This document shows, one piece after another, positions 54,606-64,000 of a stretch of DNA of 64,000 nucleotides. The translations under genes were made by a program, and so were the position numbers. The notes under the pieces were generated by a model. The model made no database searches and was not told where the DNA came from. It worked only from the letters and a program-made list of their open reading frames with translations. The stretch comes from Neurospora crassa OR74A (lineage: Eukaryota > Ascomycota > Sordariomycetes > Sordariales > Sordariaceae), in NCBI RefSeq assembly GCF_000182925.2, contig NC_026501.1:3162001-3226000 (forward strand), read 5' to 3'. Numbering within the stretch: position 1 is the stretch's first letter; each line of letters begins with the position of its first letter.

Positions 54606-56543
54606 TTACAAGCCAACCAACCTCCTCAGTCTCTTCTCAATCATCTCGCGTCCCTCCAAAGTCCGCCAGACTTGATGAGGCGCCTGGTCTACAATGTCCC
54701 AATTTTCCAAATTCGATGTGAGGTGGGTTAGATCTCGTTGCTGTGTATGGTAAATGTTGACATCAGCAAACGCTTCCTCCTGACAGGACAGCAGAAAGAA
54801 GAACACGTTGGGCAATAGGGCTTCATGACATACCTTGCTCTCCCACTCGCTGTCCTTCCGCATCTGCACCCCAGACGTCACCACCACCACGGGTGTGGTC
54901 CTATACTGGATGGTTCTGCTGGACACCACATCTCGTCGGGTGAGCGAGTTGGCCACCAGACTCTCCTGCAGCTTCGCAAAGATCACTCCTCCGGACTGGT
55001 AAGCAGACCCGCCGTAGATGCGGTCCCTGGCGCTTCGGTGTCGGAGGATGGCGGCGGGGATGCGATCAAGACCGCATGGGGAGAGGACGCCTTGCAACCA
55101 GAGGCGGAAGCCACGGCCGGGAGCCCCGACTCGTCCGAGAAGGTCTTCGTGCAATGGATCGATCATGAGAAGCCCGCGCACCTCTTGGCCGTGCCGCGAG
55201 CTGAAGACCCGTGAGTACAGGGAACCGATGCCAGCGCTGGCAAGCACCCAACTGCGAGGAACATGGTTAATGCTGCTGTGGAGGGGGGAAAAAAGAAGGG
55301 GCTTATGGGGTACCACATACGGTCCTTCCTCTCCTGCGCGCGATAACGCTTGACTCAAAACATCAGAAGCCATGCTTGCCGAGAGTGGTGAAGGGGCTGC
55401 GTCACTCTATCAAGTCCCGATTTGTTAGTCCATGGACCGAAGAAAAGAGGGGACGTTCAGGTTCACATACCCAGGCGATTCCCGGCCGATCAGCAAAGCA
55501 ATATCTGGCGATGGAACCGTTTTTGACCGCGTTGTCGGCAAACTGCCAGAGCTCACGCTCAACCGCATCCTCGCCGCCCTCAAAGAGCACAGTAGTCGTC
55601 CTATTTCCATGAGCATCCAACTTGGGACCAGAACAGAACAGATGGATCTGATACTTGTCCTCGTCGACCCAGTACCGCTCTCCTGGCGGCGCTACTCTCG
55701 CGTCTAGAGCACGGAGTGTGAGCGTGCAAGTCGTAAGCAGCACAACAATCGACACGAGCGTCAACATGATGCTAGACAAAAGCACCTGTACCCATTCGAG
55801 CAGTGTACGCCTCGTCTCCGGGCGGCCCGTGAGCCGTTCTTCTTCCTCAGTTTTGCCCCACTGGCAATTTCAGCCGAGTGTCAGTACGTTCTGTCAACCA
55901 AAGGTTTTCTCTCCATGACGTTTTCAAGAGAGAGAAAGAGAGCCAAAGAAGAAGAAAAGAAGAATCTCACCTGCACAGTCCGATCAGCCGCCACCGCCCA
56001 AACAGCCATCAACGTCGCCCATATCACGCTCGCCACGCCTACCCACAACTCCTCATGCCTCGTCTTCTCCACCGCCAGCATCATGACCACATCCACAAGC
56101 AACAACGCCGCCGTAACAATGCTCACCACTCTCGCGGGTTGACTCGGCACCGCAAAGAACAGCAAGCTGGTGATCAGCGTGATCAGGGCAATTGTAGTAT
56201 AACTAAACGCAAAAAAGGGCGATCCGCGCGCGTGCAAACCGGGCGGAGTCACAAAGACCGAAACCAGCATCAGCACCCACCAGATGAAGGTGAGGCAGGT
56301 GAAGATGACGGTGATGGCGCGCACGAGCCGAACCGTCCAGAGGTTGTAGGGGGAAACAGCTGGGTCGTCGGGTGAGAGGTAGGAGATGCTGGTGCTGTCT
56401 ACCCGGTTGGGGAGGAGGCGGGTGTGCTCGTCGGGTTCGTGGTGGTGAGTATCGACGGAGGACCGGCCAACGGCGAGGTCATCCCGGTCCCGGCCGGGGT
56501 CGGAGGCTCCGTGGCCGTTGTGGGGCCAGTTCTTGGTGCTCAT
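54606..56543 (-). CDS. DUF2417 integral membrane protein with alpha/beta-hydrolase domain (YNL115C-like)
   Basis: Five exons: 56543-55971, 55860-55471, 55406-55321, 55251-54834 and 54740-54606, giving 533 residues. The N-terminus is His/Asp-rich with a DEHTRLLPN motif. Then come about five membrane spans, the first being YNLWTVRLVRAITVIFTCLT. A further span (LLSSIMLTLVSIVVLL) precedes a hydrolase domain: IHLFCSGPKLDAHGN, TVLFEGGEDAVERELW, ADRPGIAWSDAAPSPL and VLASAGIGSLYSRVFSSRHG (Ser355 as candidate nucleophile; the first elbow Gly is Ala). It ends APHQVWRTLEGREMIEKRL. Yeast YNL115C is the uncharacterised relative. The 93-bp last intron stays in frame without a stop. A downstream acceptor choice inside it would add 13 residues. 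Confidence 0.85.
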
Positions 56544-57698
56544 TGTGTTTGGTTGGTATCAACCCAAGATTGCGTTGCTCTAGGACGGCGAGGAAAGTGT
56601 GTGGAGAGGGAGGCTTGTAGACAGGTTTGGACCCGCCAGGTATAGTATCGATGATCGAGCTAAGAATTGCTGGTGTTTCGATGTGTCTCGTCTCGCGAAA
56701 TACTACCTACACAAGACATCGGTGAAAATGAGTGTGCAAACGGATGAGCAACCAAGCACTTGCATGAGGTTGAGCGGGTTATGGCTCAACTGCTGTCTTA
56801 TGCAATGAATGGGTCAGTCTAACGTCGTCCGCATAACATGTAATCCGCTTGTTTCCGGAGATTATTGCAGGGTTCGAGAGCCGGAGAGAGAGAGATATGA
56901 ACGAGACCTGGGACAACTCCTGATTCCATCAAATCTTTTTCTCCAAAGTGGACGGACGACAAGGGATAAAAGCTGGGTGTGAACAAAACCACCTACGTCA
57001 TGAACCAACCCCACACTCGTACCCGATTGGTCAATCTCGGTTGGTGGTGTTAATGGTGCTTGTGTGTCCCCCTAGACCAACTTTCACAAAACAACAGTGT
57101 GTGCCTACTCATCTTGCGCATTGTTCGAAATCCTCTGAGCTCCCTCTGGGAGGGCACCTGATTGTTCAGATCGGATCATGGGTTATCATGTCGCGTGGTG
57201 TAAAAACGCGGGGCAGAGCCCCGCTGTGTTGCTAGGATCGATCGGCGTATTTTCAGGAAAGGTACGTATGGTAAGTAGGACCGTGTTACTGGTGCGTACG
57301 TTGTGGTGGTTCATGAAAGGTTTTGATGTCTACATAGTAGATACTGGGTATCAACCGGAATATGGGATGTACCCGCTTATAAAAGGATACTTATCTAAGG
57401 TTCATCGCTCAGGATTTTGATAAGTGTGACGACGCAGTGGTCGCACAGCGGCGATGGAAGCTCGGGGGGCACGGGAGGAAACCACCAACTTCAAGCTGCG
57501 TGTCCAGTCGAGATCACTGGACTGCATGGAAGTCAATTTCCATGGATGTCCAAGCCATCTGGAGGACCCCGACATGTTGATGATCGAAGTGAGCTGATAA
57601 TATTAGGTAGTGAAACCAAAGCCATACCTTCACCATGTCCCGCTTATATGCATCTTCAAAACCCGTCTTCCCGAATATGGCCGAGCCAAAGCATCTCT
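56544..57698. other. intergenic, 5' flank of DUF2417 gene
   Basis: 1.15 kb without a credible frame. No structured repeat seen. Confidence 0.55.
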
Positions 57699-58340
57699 TC
57701 ACCATCCGCTCGTGTCCCACGGAACAGCACTACTCCCTCCCAAAACCGATCCCTTCCTACTCGATCCCGACCCAACCGTCGACGAAGCAGTTCCGGTCCC
57801 GGTTGTAAACCCCAGACCTCCAGACATAGTCGACGACGACACTGAGCCCAACCTAACAGGTGATGACCCTCCTCTTCCACTACTACCCATACTCCCCCTC
57901 CGTAGTTCCTCCTCTATTTGCCTCTTCTTCCTTTCCGTCTTCTTCCGCATCAGTACCTCCTCCGGCGTCGGCCCCGTGGTCGGCCTTATCGCATCCTCGG
58001 GGATCTTGCCCATGGGCGCATGCAGTTTCGTGTGAGCTTCGGAGTCATTGGGTGATACACCTGCCCGCTGGAAGGCTTCCTGCTTGTATTGGCTGAGCGC
58101 TTGCATGGAGGGCTCGCTGGTTGAGGCCCAGTCGGCTACTTTGCGGAAAATTCCGCCCAAGAACTTGCCGCTGGATTTCCCGCCTCCTCCTCTAGCCTTG
58201 GAGTGTTTGGCGGTGGTTGTTGTTTTTGATTTGGTGGAGACAGAGCTACTACCGCTGCGGCTTGTTGATGTTCTTTGGACGGCCATGATGCTGTCGTCGT
58301 CTCGTGTTGGAAAGCTGCTGCTGCTGCCGGTCTTGGGCAT
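57699..58340 (-). CDS. hypothetical basic low-complexity protein, 213 residues
   Basis: Start chosen at the first ATG in frame (MPKTGSSSSFPTRDDDSIMA). Residues 1-65 are Ser/Thr/Lys-rich. The likely folded part is ~65-150 (FLGGIFRKVADWASTSEPSM, then GKIPEDAIRPTTGPTPEEV), followed by a charged helix (RKKTERKKRQIEEELRR). The C-terminal 60 residues are Ser/Gly-rich. I do not recognise a family. The IPEDAIRPTTGPTPEEVLMR block is the part most likely to be conserved. Even with a Ser/Gly tail, the composed middle argues for a real gene. Confidence 0.62.
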   Translation of the reverse strand: MPKTGSSSSFPTRDDDSIMAVQRTSTSRSGSSSVSTKSKTTTTAKHSKARGGGGKSSGKFLGGIFRKVADWASTSEPSMQALSQYKQEAFQRAGVSPNDSEAHTKLHAPMGKIPEDAIRPTTGPTPEEVLMRKKTERKKRQIEEELRRGSMGSSGRGGSSPVRLGSVSSSTMSGGLGFTTGTGTASSTVGSGSSRKGSVLGGSSAVPWDTSGW

Positions 58341-61267
58341 CTTTTGAAAGTTTTCGTGGAGTATCCGTGGGTGTGTGTCCCACCTGCCAACACTTTTTTC
58401 AATTGCCAAGATGCTTCAAAATGGTGGTAGCTTATATATCCGGTCTTTGGTACATTGACAAACGTCCTGTTCCTGTGTAGGTGCCTTTCGACTCCGGAAG
58501 CTTTTCTCCAAGCGGTGTGAAACTACGTCCAATAAAGCGGCCGTTCAGCCCAGGAAAAGATTAGGCCACGCTCGGCCACCAACTGGCAGGTACAATCTGG
58601 CAAGCCTCAGCTTAGAACCGAGACCGCAACAACTACACAGTAGGTTCGGTTTCACAAGACGGGACACCGGAGCAGCCTATATCAGAAACCTTGGCTTCTA
58701 TATCTGGAAAGTTTGACCCGTCAGGGAATTGCGTGAAGAAATCGGCCTGTATCCGAGACCGAGAAGGATAATGAGGTCCATCATTGACATGAGAACATCG
58801 TATAATCTCGTCGCTGCTGCCTTTCCGGCTACCAAGTTCGTTGTCTGAAAGTCGAATGGCCAGCCTGCGAAAGAAATCTGTGTGAAAGTCTGAACGTCCT
58901 TTTACGTGGGTCAGTAAGGAGCGACAAATCATGTATAATCTCATGCGGTATCAACTGACCTATGGTGAAATAATCAAGTCCTTCTTACAAAACAGTGGTG
59001 TCTGGGCTTGGCGAGCTTAAACGCTTATCTCTGGTCTCGATCTGATGATATGTCGTCGAGAATGTTCGGGTCGGAAGACAATTTGGGCCGCCCAACGAGG
59101 GGGGAAAAAATATGAAAGATAAAAACAAGAGAAAGAAAATGAATAGAGAAAAAGAAAGAAAGACACGATATCTGCAAATAAATTATTGGGAATTATCACG
59201 CAACTGAATCACGACAAGAGCTGGACGGGAAACACGAATAGGAGCAGAAATGGACGTGCTTGAAGCACAATATTAAGCTTGATCAGATTCTGTCCGCAGA
59301 AGACAGCCGATGGTCTAGAAGAAATTCCGATGGCTAGAAGACCGAAGCGGGTCTGGCCAAGTACCCTGCTACCGAGTAGACTAGAGAAGATAGGTACGGT
59401 AACGTAGTGCTACGCAGTGTGTAGAATTCAGCTGCATATTTGAATGTCGCAAGACAGCATGCGCGTTAGCGAGTCAAAAGCAAAGCCGTTGCTGCATGGT
59501 CGTGACGGCATTTACCACATGTGCGAATTAAGATGACTATCTCGACGATTCCTGAGAGCCAATAACCACAACCGGCGCAAGGACCGCGGGGCCGGGAGCT
59601 GAAGGGTCGTGTTCCATTGCTAACGTGGAAGCCATGTGCGCGTATCAGTGATCAACGGGGCGTTCAGTTTCCCAGCTAGTGCACTTGTGGAACAGCGCCT
59701 TCACCGATTCTCCGAATGCTGCGCGCACTACAGTATCGTGAAAAGCAACCAGTAGGGAACATGATCGAATTACAGCATTAAAATTTTTGGAGAAATCCCA
59801 GAGTTACCATCCCGCTTGGCAGTGATAACATGAATGCAAGCCCACCTGGATGCAGCCGAGGTGCCTTGTTACTGGCATTCCCCCAAGCCAAACAAAAGCC
59901 ACCGATTCGCAACTATTCCAGGTTGGCGTTGTTGGTGCAGCACTGGACGGGAAGTCTGGCCACTCCACCGGGAACAGCATCACACAAGGCTTTGGGATAT
60001 GGAACTTGAACATCAATAACTGGCACCAACATCTATATCGATTTTGGCGTCCGTCCAAATTGCTGTTGATGTTGGATAAAGCACCAAATACGACCCTTAC
60101 CTGCAGTTGTATGGATGGTCGGTCGTTGGCCTTTCGAGTTGAGAGAGGGAGAGAGAGACATACCCCCTACCCACAGGCAAGTGCGGGTGCTAAGGGATGA
60201 AGGCTCGGCTGTCAGCCCGATTAGTACGCGCTCAGATATTCCATGCATGACAGACCTGGACTGTTCGTAGTTTGTAGAGGTATGCAGTGGAAGACCGGAC
60301 TTGAGTTTAACAGAAAGAGGCCTAGCGGCTGGGTAAACGAAAAAGCAAAAGGCGCCCCCCTCCCAAGGCGGCACCGCTACAAAAAGGAAAAACAAAAAGA
60401 AAAGAAAAAGGCGAAAGGAAGAAAAAGTGGGAAGAAGAGCTACAGGACGGAAATCGTGTAATGTACAACCGAGCTCTCGGCTGCAGCCTGCGAAGCTTCC
60501 ATTGCATGTAGTGTATTGTAAATGGAGGCCAACGGTCAACAATGTCTCGTGCGGTTCACCCGTTGCATGCGGTGATACTGTCCGTCGACTACCGGCTGGA
60601 TCAGATAGTATAGGCAGAACCGTACATAGTAGTTACCTACATAGGTAGACAGGAGTCGTCGGACTCATCATAAGGTAAGTAACTGGAGATTGTTCCCCGA
60701 GGAAAACAAACTCATCGCGCCAAGACCTGGACGGAGTCACCTATAGTAGGGACTATACTTACGGGGCAAAAGCGAAGCCTTCCCGAAATGGAAGATTACA
60801 TAATCAGATAGACTCAACGCAGCATACTTACTGTAGCATCTTCTCCAACAAACCTCCCGACTTCACTGCTCCGTGCGCAGGGATTGGCCACTGTCGCCTA
60901 TAAACATCACAACGCCCGTCGACAAGGGTGCAGCTGCCTGTTTTGCTGCAATGATGAACGGATGATCCAACTTGAGCCAACCGCTTCATAATAGTTATTA
61001 CAACAAGGGAACTGAACAGAACTTGCACAACACCCGGCGACTTCCATTCCGGTGTTCTCAGCAAGGACTGAAGTTCCTGGCAGCCGGCAAGGCTACTACT
61101 CATTTACACTAGTCGCGCCAGACTGATTGATTGTTGCGGTTGAGCCCCCCGCCGCCCCTCACCCCCCCCCCCCCCCCCCCTTTTTTTTTTCCCGATCTTC
61201 TAGCATAAGAAAAGGGGCGGATTCACACACAGACATATCTTTCTGGGCGCAATCGTGCACTCGTCCA
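58341..61267. other. 2.9-kb intergenic region
   Basis: No recognisable gene. A 103-codon ATG frame at 58944-58633 (-) is of low confidence. Nothing with splice-supported continuity was found. It ends in a homopolymer tract just before the next gene. Confidence 0.5.
61162..61190. repeat. homopolymer C19-T10 tract
   Basis: Nineteen C (61162-61180) followed directly by ten T (61181-61190), 77 bp upstream of the next start codon. Such tracts are prone to sequencing error and length change. Confidence 0.9.
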
Positions 61268-62800
61268 ATGGGTTTCATGCCGGGCCTCACAATAACCACC
61301 CGCGTCTCCCCGGACGCCGGGACCACCAGCCCGATCGGCTCGAGCGGCACTGCCGGGGATGTCGGAGCCCCTGATGCGGAGACCCCACAAAATGCGCCCT
61401 CACCGACCCGCCCGCCCGTTAGCCCCATCACCCCGACTCAGGAATCGGCACGGTTGTCCGGTCCCGATGGCCATGGAGATGGTCCAATTCATGAACAAGC
61501 ACATCGCCATCGTCACCGTCAACAACATACAACTTTTTCATCATCAGCATCAACATCATCACACTCACTGACGCCACCCTTCACAAGCACTAACAATAAT
61601 GGTAATAACAACAATGACAACAACAACATCCCCAGCTTCGCCCGAGGGCGACCCACATTCACGCACTCACAAGTAGACCAAGTCGGCATTCCTCCGCCGC
61701 CACCGCAACCCATAGCCTTCGACGACAACCCGGACGTGCTAGCGCTCAAGAGCGCCATCACCATCTTGCAGCTGCAGCGCCAGCGAGCCACGGCAGACAT
61801 ACAGGCGCTGAACCGAGCCAAAGCTGCTGCACTTTCGGACCCAGGGGCGTTCGTTGCTGACTTGGCGGCGGGGAGGATTGGGATGGATGGTGATCCGTTG
61901 CTTAATGGGCCTGGACCTACTGGTGATGGTAGTAGTAACGATGACGACAATGATGACGATGGGGATGACGATGGGGATGACGATGGGGATGACGATGGGG
62001 ATGAGGATGGGGATGAGGATATGAACTCAGAAGGAGACAGTGTTGATGGCGAAGATGATGGCGATGATGGCGAATATGATGGAGCAGCGGTCCCATCGAG
62101 TTCGGGATTACCGCACGACCCAGACGGCGATATATCCATGTCCGGCGCCGGCGCCGGCGCTGGGAATACCTCACCCACATCTACCCATAATTGTAACAGC
62201 AACAACAGCAGACGCAATGTACCAAAGAGGAAAGACCGCGTCAGCAAGACAACAACAACAACAACAACAACAAAACCGCCACAGGGCCTCTCCAAAACCT
62301 GGCGCTCCCTTCCCAAGCCGCAAACGGTTGTCCGCTGTCCGCCCATCAACTGGGCCCAGTACGCCATCGTAGGCGAGTCGCTTGATAAGCTGCACCGCGA
62401 GCAATTGACGGCGCCTACGCTGGGGGTACCTGCGGTTCTTAGTGTCGGGGGAGTATATGAATTCAGAGGGACAGCGGCGGCGGCAGCAGGAGCAGCACCA
62501 GGAGGGGGCGTTGTTAGCGTTGGTAATGGAAGTGGTTATGCCATGGGAGATACCACGGCAACAACAGACCGGACCTCTACGCCACCAACGACAACGATGG
62601 CGACCACGGCTGGAACAGAAGCGCAGCAGTCACCAGGGGAGACATTGGGACAGGGACAAGGGCAAGGGCAAGGACAAGGACAATTTCCAACACTAGGACG
62701 AAATGAACAATCGCAGAGATTGGTTGGTATTGCAGCGCCGTACACGCCTGGAAGAGATAAGATCGAGAGGACGACAGGCAGGAAAGGAGCCAAGCGCTGA
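61268..62800 (+). CDS. hypothetical low-complexity protein with acidic repeats, 510 residues
   Basis: The start at 61268 is the first in-frame ATG in usable context; upstream the frame crosses the C/T tract. Residues 1-145 are Pro/Thr/Ser/His/Asn-rich. Residues ~150-205 are a composed helical block (ALKSAITILQLQRQRATADI, then GAFVADLAAGRIG). A Gly/Asp repeat covers about 225-270. A second composed block near 345-400 reads LPKPQTVVRCPPINWAQYAI then GESLDKLHREQL. The tail has (GQ)n and ends RTTGRKGAKR. These two blocks look conserved, so I take the gene as real, but I name no function. A nuclear role would fit the acidic and basic ends, as a guess only. Confidence 0.7.
   Translation: MGFMPGLTITTRVSPDAGTTSPIGSSGTAGDVGAPDAETPQNAPSPTRPPVSPITPTQESARLSGPDGHGDGPIHEQAHRHRHRQQHTTFSSSASTSSHSLTPPFTSTNNNGNNNNDNNNIPSFARGRPTFTHSQVDQVGIPPPPPQPIAFDDNPDVLALKSAITILQLQRQRATADIQALNRAKAAALSDPGAFVADLAAGRIGMDGDPLLNGPGPTGDGSSNDDDNDDDGDDDGDDDGDDDGDEDGDEDMNSEGDSVDGEDDGDDGEYDGAAVPSSSGLPHDPDGDISMSGAGAGAGNTSPTSTHNCNSNNSRRNVPKRKDRVSKTTTTTTTTKPPQGLSKTWRSLPKPQTVVRCPPINWAQYAIVGESLDKLHREQLTAPTLGVPAVLSVGGVYEFRGTAAAAAGAAPGGGVVSVGNGSGYAMGDTTATTDRTSTPPTTTMATTAGTEAQQSPGETLGQGQGQGQGQGQFPTLGRNEQSQRLVGIAAPYTPGRDKIERTTGRKGAKR
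61952..62020. repeat. 12-bp coding minisatellite (GATGACGATGGG)
   Basis: About four exact copies of a 12-bp unit followed by two variants, coding a Gly-Asp-Asp-Asp repeat. The 12-bp length means gain or loss keeps the frame. Confidence 0.92.
62648..62683. repeat. 6-bp coding repeat, Gly-Gln
   Basis: Six units of GGACAA/GGGCAA type encode alternating Gly-Gln in the same protein. Confidence 0.85.
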
Positions 62801-63334
62801 ACTTGACATTTCCTAAGACATATGAAGGAATTGAAGTGGCCTACGAAGGGGATAGCATGGCGTTAGGGTATCATGGTGTATGGGATTAGCAAGAGAATTA
62901 AGTTTAGCGAGCGATCAAGATCGGAATGCTTCTGTTAGTCACTTATGGACCGGTAACAGACCTAATCTAGAAACTACGTACACGCACCGGCATCATACTG
63001 TTCAGTCTGGGCTTTGTTGAAGGAGTTTCGTAGCTTCGCGTGACATGTTTAGCATCTGTCCGTGGATCAATATCCAGCTCACCCCTTCATCCGGCCAACA
63101 TGTCTGAGAGAGGCATGCCTCGTCGTCCGTCATCCAAATGTCGTCATTAGATATTATTATACAGCGGGACAGATAGTACGGCGCGTTCCAGCACGCAAGG
63201 CCCGACTTATTTCGCCTCATCAGCGCTTGTCCAATGTTTCATATACAGTTATCATGCCTTCCGTCGATGTTTGCTTCTTTCACCACCACCACCACCACAC
63301 CCTTTATCCCTTCCACATTCAAGGCCTGCTATAC
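62801..63334. other. intergenic, convergent 3' flanks
   Basis: About 530 bp with no feature recognised. Confidence 0.55.
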
Positions 63335-64000
63335 CTATTGCAACTTCTCCCCCTTCTGCTGCTCCAGCGTCCACTTAACCGACCTCTTCACCGCCTCATC
63401 CAATGGCACCAGCGGCTTATATCCCAACCGCTTCTTAGCCTTGGAAATATCGTAGTACCTCGTCATGCAGCTATAAATGATGCGCTGCCTATTAAACGTC
63501 GGCGGCTTGCGAATGATCCCAAAGAAGACTTCCGACAAAAAGCCCAGCACAATACCAACATCGCGCGGCAAAACCCACACGTGCTCAGTCCCATGGGGAG
63601 ATCCCGCAGCGTTCCACACAGCCCGGCAGAAATCCCAAAAGTACACGGGCGAGTCGTTGGTAATGATGAAGGCCTCGCCATCGACGCGCTCATGGTCTAG
63701 TGGGGCGATCTTGAGCTTGGAGGTTTGGAGGAGGGCGACGGCGGCCAACAAGTGACCGTGCGCTACGTTCTCGACGTAGGTGAAGTCGAAGAGGTTATCG
63801 TTGTCGCCGACTTGAACCGAGGTCTTGCCGTTCTGGTACAGTTTGATTAGGTGGTACAGCGTCATGGTGTCGCCTTCGCCCATGATGCCTGAGGGACGGA
63901 TGGAGCAGGTGAGCAGGGAAGGGGCGGCAGCGGAACGGTTGGCCTGGAGGACCAGTTCTTCGGCGGCGGCCTGGAGGGAGGGGGAGGTTAGTTTTGGGAT
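63335..64000 (-). CDS. ERG26: sterol-4-alpha-carboxylate 3-dehydrogenase (Erg26), C-terminal part
   Basis: The last exon runs 63970-63335. Upstream of it (63971-64000) the sequence AACTAACC...CTCCAG looks like a branch site and acceptor, so the rest lies beyond the window. Visible residues are the 3-beta-HSD family C-terminal half: LLTCSIRPSGIMGEGDTMT, VQVGDNDNLFDFTYVENVAH, GEAFIITNDSPVYFWDF and TRYYDISKAKKRLGYKPLVP. The enzyme oxidatively decarboxylates the C4 position in ergosterol synthesis at the ER. The NAD-binding Rossmann N-terminus and the YxxxK motif are not in view. Confidence 0.93.
   Translation of the reverse strand: MPKLTSPSLQAAAEELVLQANRSAAAPSLLTCSIRPSGIMGEGDTMTLYHLIKLYQNGKTSVQVGDNDNLFDFTYVENVAHGHLLAAVALLQTSKLKIAPLDHERVDGEAFIITNDSPVYFWDFCRAVWNAAGSPHGTEHVWVLPRDVGIVLGFLSEVFFGIIRKPPTFNRQRIIYSCMTRYYDISKAKKRLGYKPLVPLDEAVKRSVKWTLEQQKGEKLQ

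Noticed and set aside
58633-58944. 103-codon ATG frame on the - strand
   Set aside because: Short and isolated with no family signal. Could be real, but the evidence is too thin.
1-64000. Search for transposons, RIP-type remnants, CRISPR or toxin-antitoxin-like modules
   Set aside because: No terminal repeats, transposase motifs or long TA/CA-biased degenerate tracts were seen; nothing supports such an element.

Overview
The window is nuclear DNA of a filamentous ascomycete, almost certainly a member of the Sordariaceae (Neurospora/Sordaria). The signs are short introns (55-210 bp) with GTATGT/GTAAGT donors and CTAAC-type branch sites, a strong C-ending codon preference in the arginine-specific carbamoyl-phosphate synthase gene, intergenic TAGGTACCT/ACCTACCT tracts, and arg-3 lying close to an lrg-1-type RhoGAP gene, as I recall for Neurospora crassa. 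I see no prophage, transposon, CRISPR array or biosynthetic cluster. Most genes are conserved housekeeping genes, and exon structures were worked out by hand from splice signals, reading phase and protein-family continuity.

Layout, left to right: mitochondrial PPR-like protein (-) divergent from RCL1 (+); Dsc4-like DUF1746 membrane protein (-); a 2.3 kb gap whose right part carries five perfect TGA[C/G]TCA sites upstream of arg-3 (+); GPATCH11-like G-patch protein (-) divergent from a membrane-anchored type-B carboxylesterase (+); tRNA-Gly(GCC) (-); NPL4 (-) divergent from SEC66 (+); a small unknown gene (-); ORC3 (-, six exons); a PWWP + LEDGF-IBD-like chromatin protein (-, six exons); the intronless 2209-residue helicase gene BRR2 (-) divergent from a coiled-coil unknown (+); RFC2 (-) divergent from a UBE2Z-like E2 with two UBC folds and a 12-nt microexon (+); LRG1-type LIM-RhoGAP (-); DUF2417 membrane/hydrolase protein (-, five exons); a small basic unknown (-); a repeat-rich unknown (+); and the 3' part of ERG26 (-), cut by the right edge.

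Functional themes: ubiquitin/ER quality control (Dsc4-like, Npl4, Sec66, UBE2Z-like E2) and replication (Orc3, Rfc2) recur, but nothing shows co-transcription. Several neighbours are head-to-head and probably share promoters. The points most worth a second look are the microexon next to the catalytic cysteine of the tandem-UBC E2, the cluster of CPC1/Gcn4-type sites upstream of arg-3, a GC-AG intron in NPL4, stop-free in-frame introns in ORC3 and the DUF2417 gene, and two repeat-rich unknown proteins. I found no convincing wholly new multi-gene system.
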